From: Porphyromonas sp.
GTDB taxonomy: Bacteria; Bacteroidota; Bacteroidia; Bacteroidales; Porphyromonadaceae
Length of the DNA: 15,785 bases
Assembly (NCBI GenBank): GCA_029983505.1
Contig: JASBZK010000041.1
Coordinates: 1 to 15,785 of the forward strand
Reading direction: 5' to 3'
The notes below the pieces were generated by a model, which saw nothing but the letters and a program-made list of their open reading frames with translations, made no database searches and was not told where the DNA came from. Numbering within the stretch: the stretch's first letter is position 1; each line of letters starts with the position of its first letter. The position numbers and the translations under genes were made by a program. Shown here piece by piece: positions 15,675 through 15,785 of the stretch.

Positions 15675-15785
15675 GGAAGCGGGGGCTCCAAAACCTTGAA
15701 AATCGCAGAACATCACGCAATATCAATTCTCTGTATTTCAGCAGAATATAAAATCGCTACTTAAACAGAATATCATACGACCTCT

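Larger units (their letters stand above)
15359..15785. other. Non-coding region right of the IS remnant
   Basis: No convincing gene is visible in these 427 bp. The stretch holds a stem GGTTTTCC/GGAAAACC around 15384-15409, the second 49-bp repeat with its own hairpin, and the long-stem hairpin at 15626-15674. The open frames present are about 60 codons long, depend on non-ATG starts or overlap repeats, and show no recognisable domain. The window may end inside further non-coding or mobile DNA. Confidence 0.6.

Noticed and set aside
15538..15726. 62-codon minus-strand open frame across the long hairpin
   Set aside because: The frame crosses a 21-bp inverted repeat, and no domain or signal is visible.

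Overview
The window looks like chromosomal DNA from a member of the Bacteroidales, most plausibly a Porphyromonas-like species. Grounds: a SusC/SusD outer-membrane pair with STN and CarboxypepD_reg-like domains, DUF4843 and PKD-like lipoproteins, a fused GldF/GldG-type ABC permease, and start sites without clear Shine-Dalgarno sequences. Genus is inference; no phylogenetic marker is present beyond one tRNA.

Layout. (1) 1-419: a tRNA-Gln(CUG) gene on the minus strand, one copy of a 49-bp dispersed repeat next to a small hairpin, and an AT-rich leader. (2) 420-7957: a four-gene plus-strand operon encoding a SusC-like TonB-dependent transporter, its SusD-like lipoprotein, a DUF4843 lipoprotein and a PKD-like-family lipoprotein, closed by a terminator hairpin at 7989-8045. 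(3) 8046-8256: a structured, GC-rich leader. (4) 8257-14209: a second plus-strand operon encoding an ABC ATPase (GldA-like), a GldF-GldG fusion permease and two tandem truncated MutS-like ATPases whose genes overlap by 4 bp, closed by two tandem, covarying hairpins with a T-tract. (5) 14362-15358: an internally deleted IS256-family insertion sequence with matching terminal inverted repeats and a frameshifted transposase pseudogene on the minus strand. (6) 15359-15785: the second copy of the 49-bp repeat and a 21-bp-stem hairpin, with no convincing gene.

How it works together. The first operon should form an outer-membrane uptake machine: SusC as TonB-powered channel, SusD as lid, and the two lipoproteins as surface accessory binding proteins. 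No enzyme is encoded, so the substrate cannot be named. The STN domain suggests transcriptional signalling through an ECF sigma/FecR pair, but none is encoded here. The second operon couples a predicted ABC exporter to two MutS-like ATPases that retain the Walker ATPase core but lack the mismatch-recognition domain and have no MutL beside them. That pairing is the least explained part of the window. The ABC-mutS block is also bracketed by a repeated 15-bp motif that occurs twice at each end with the same 46-bp spacing.
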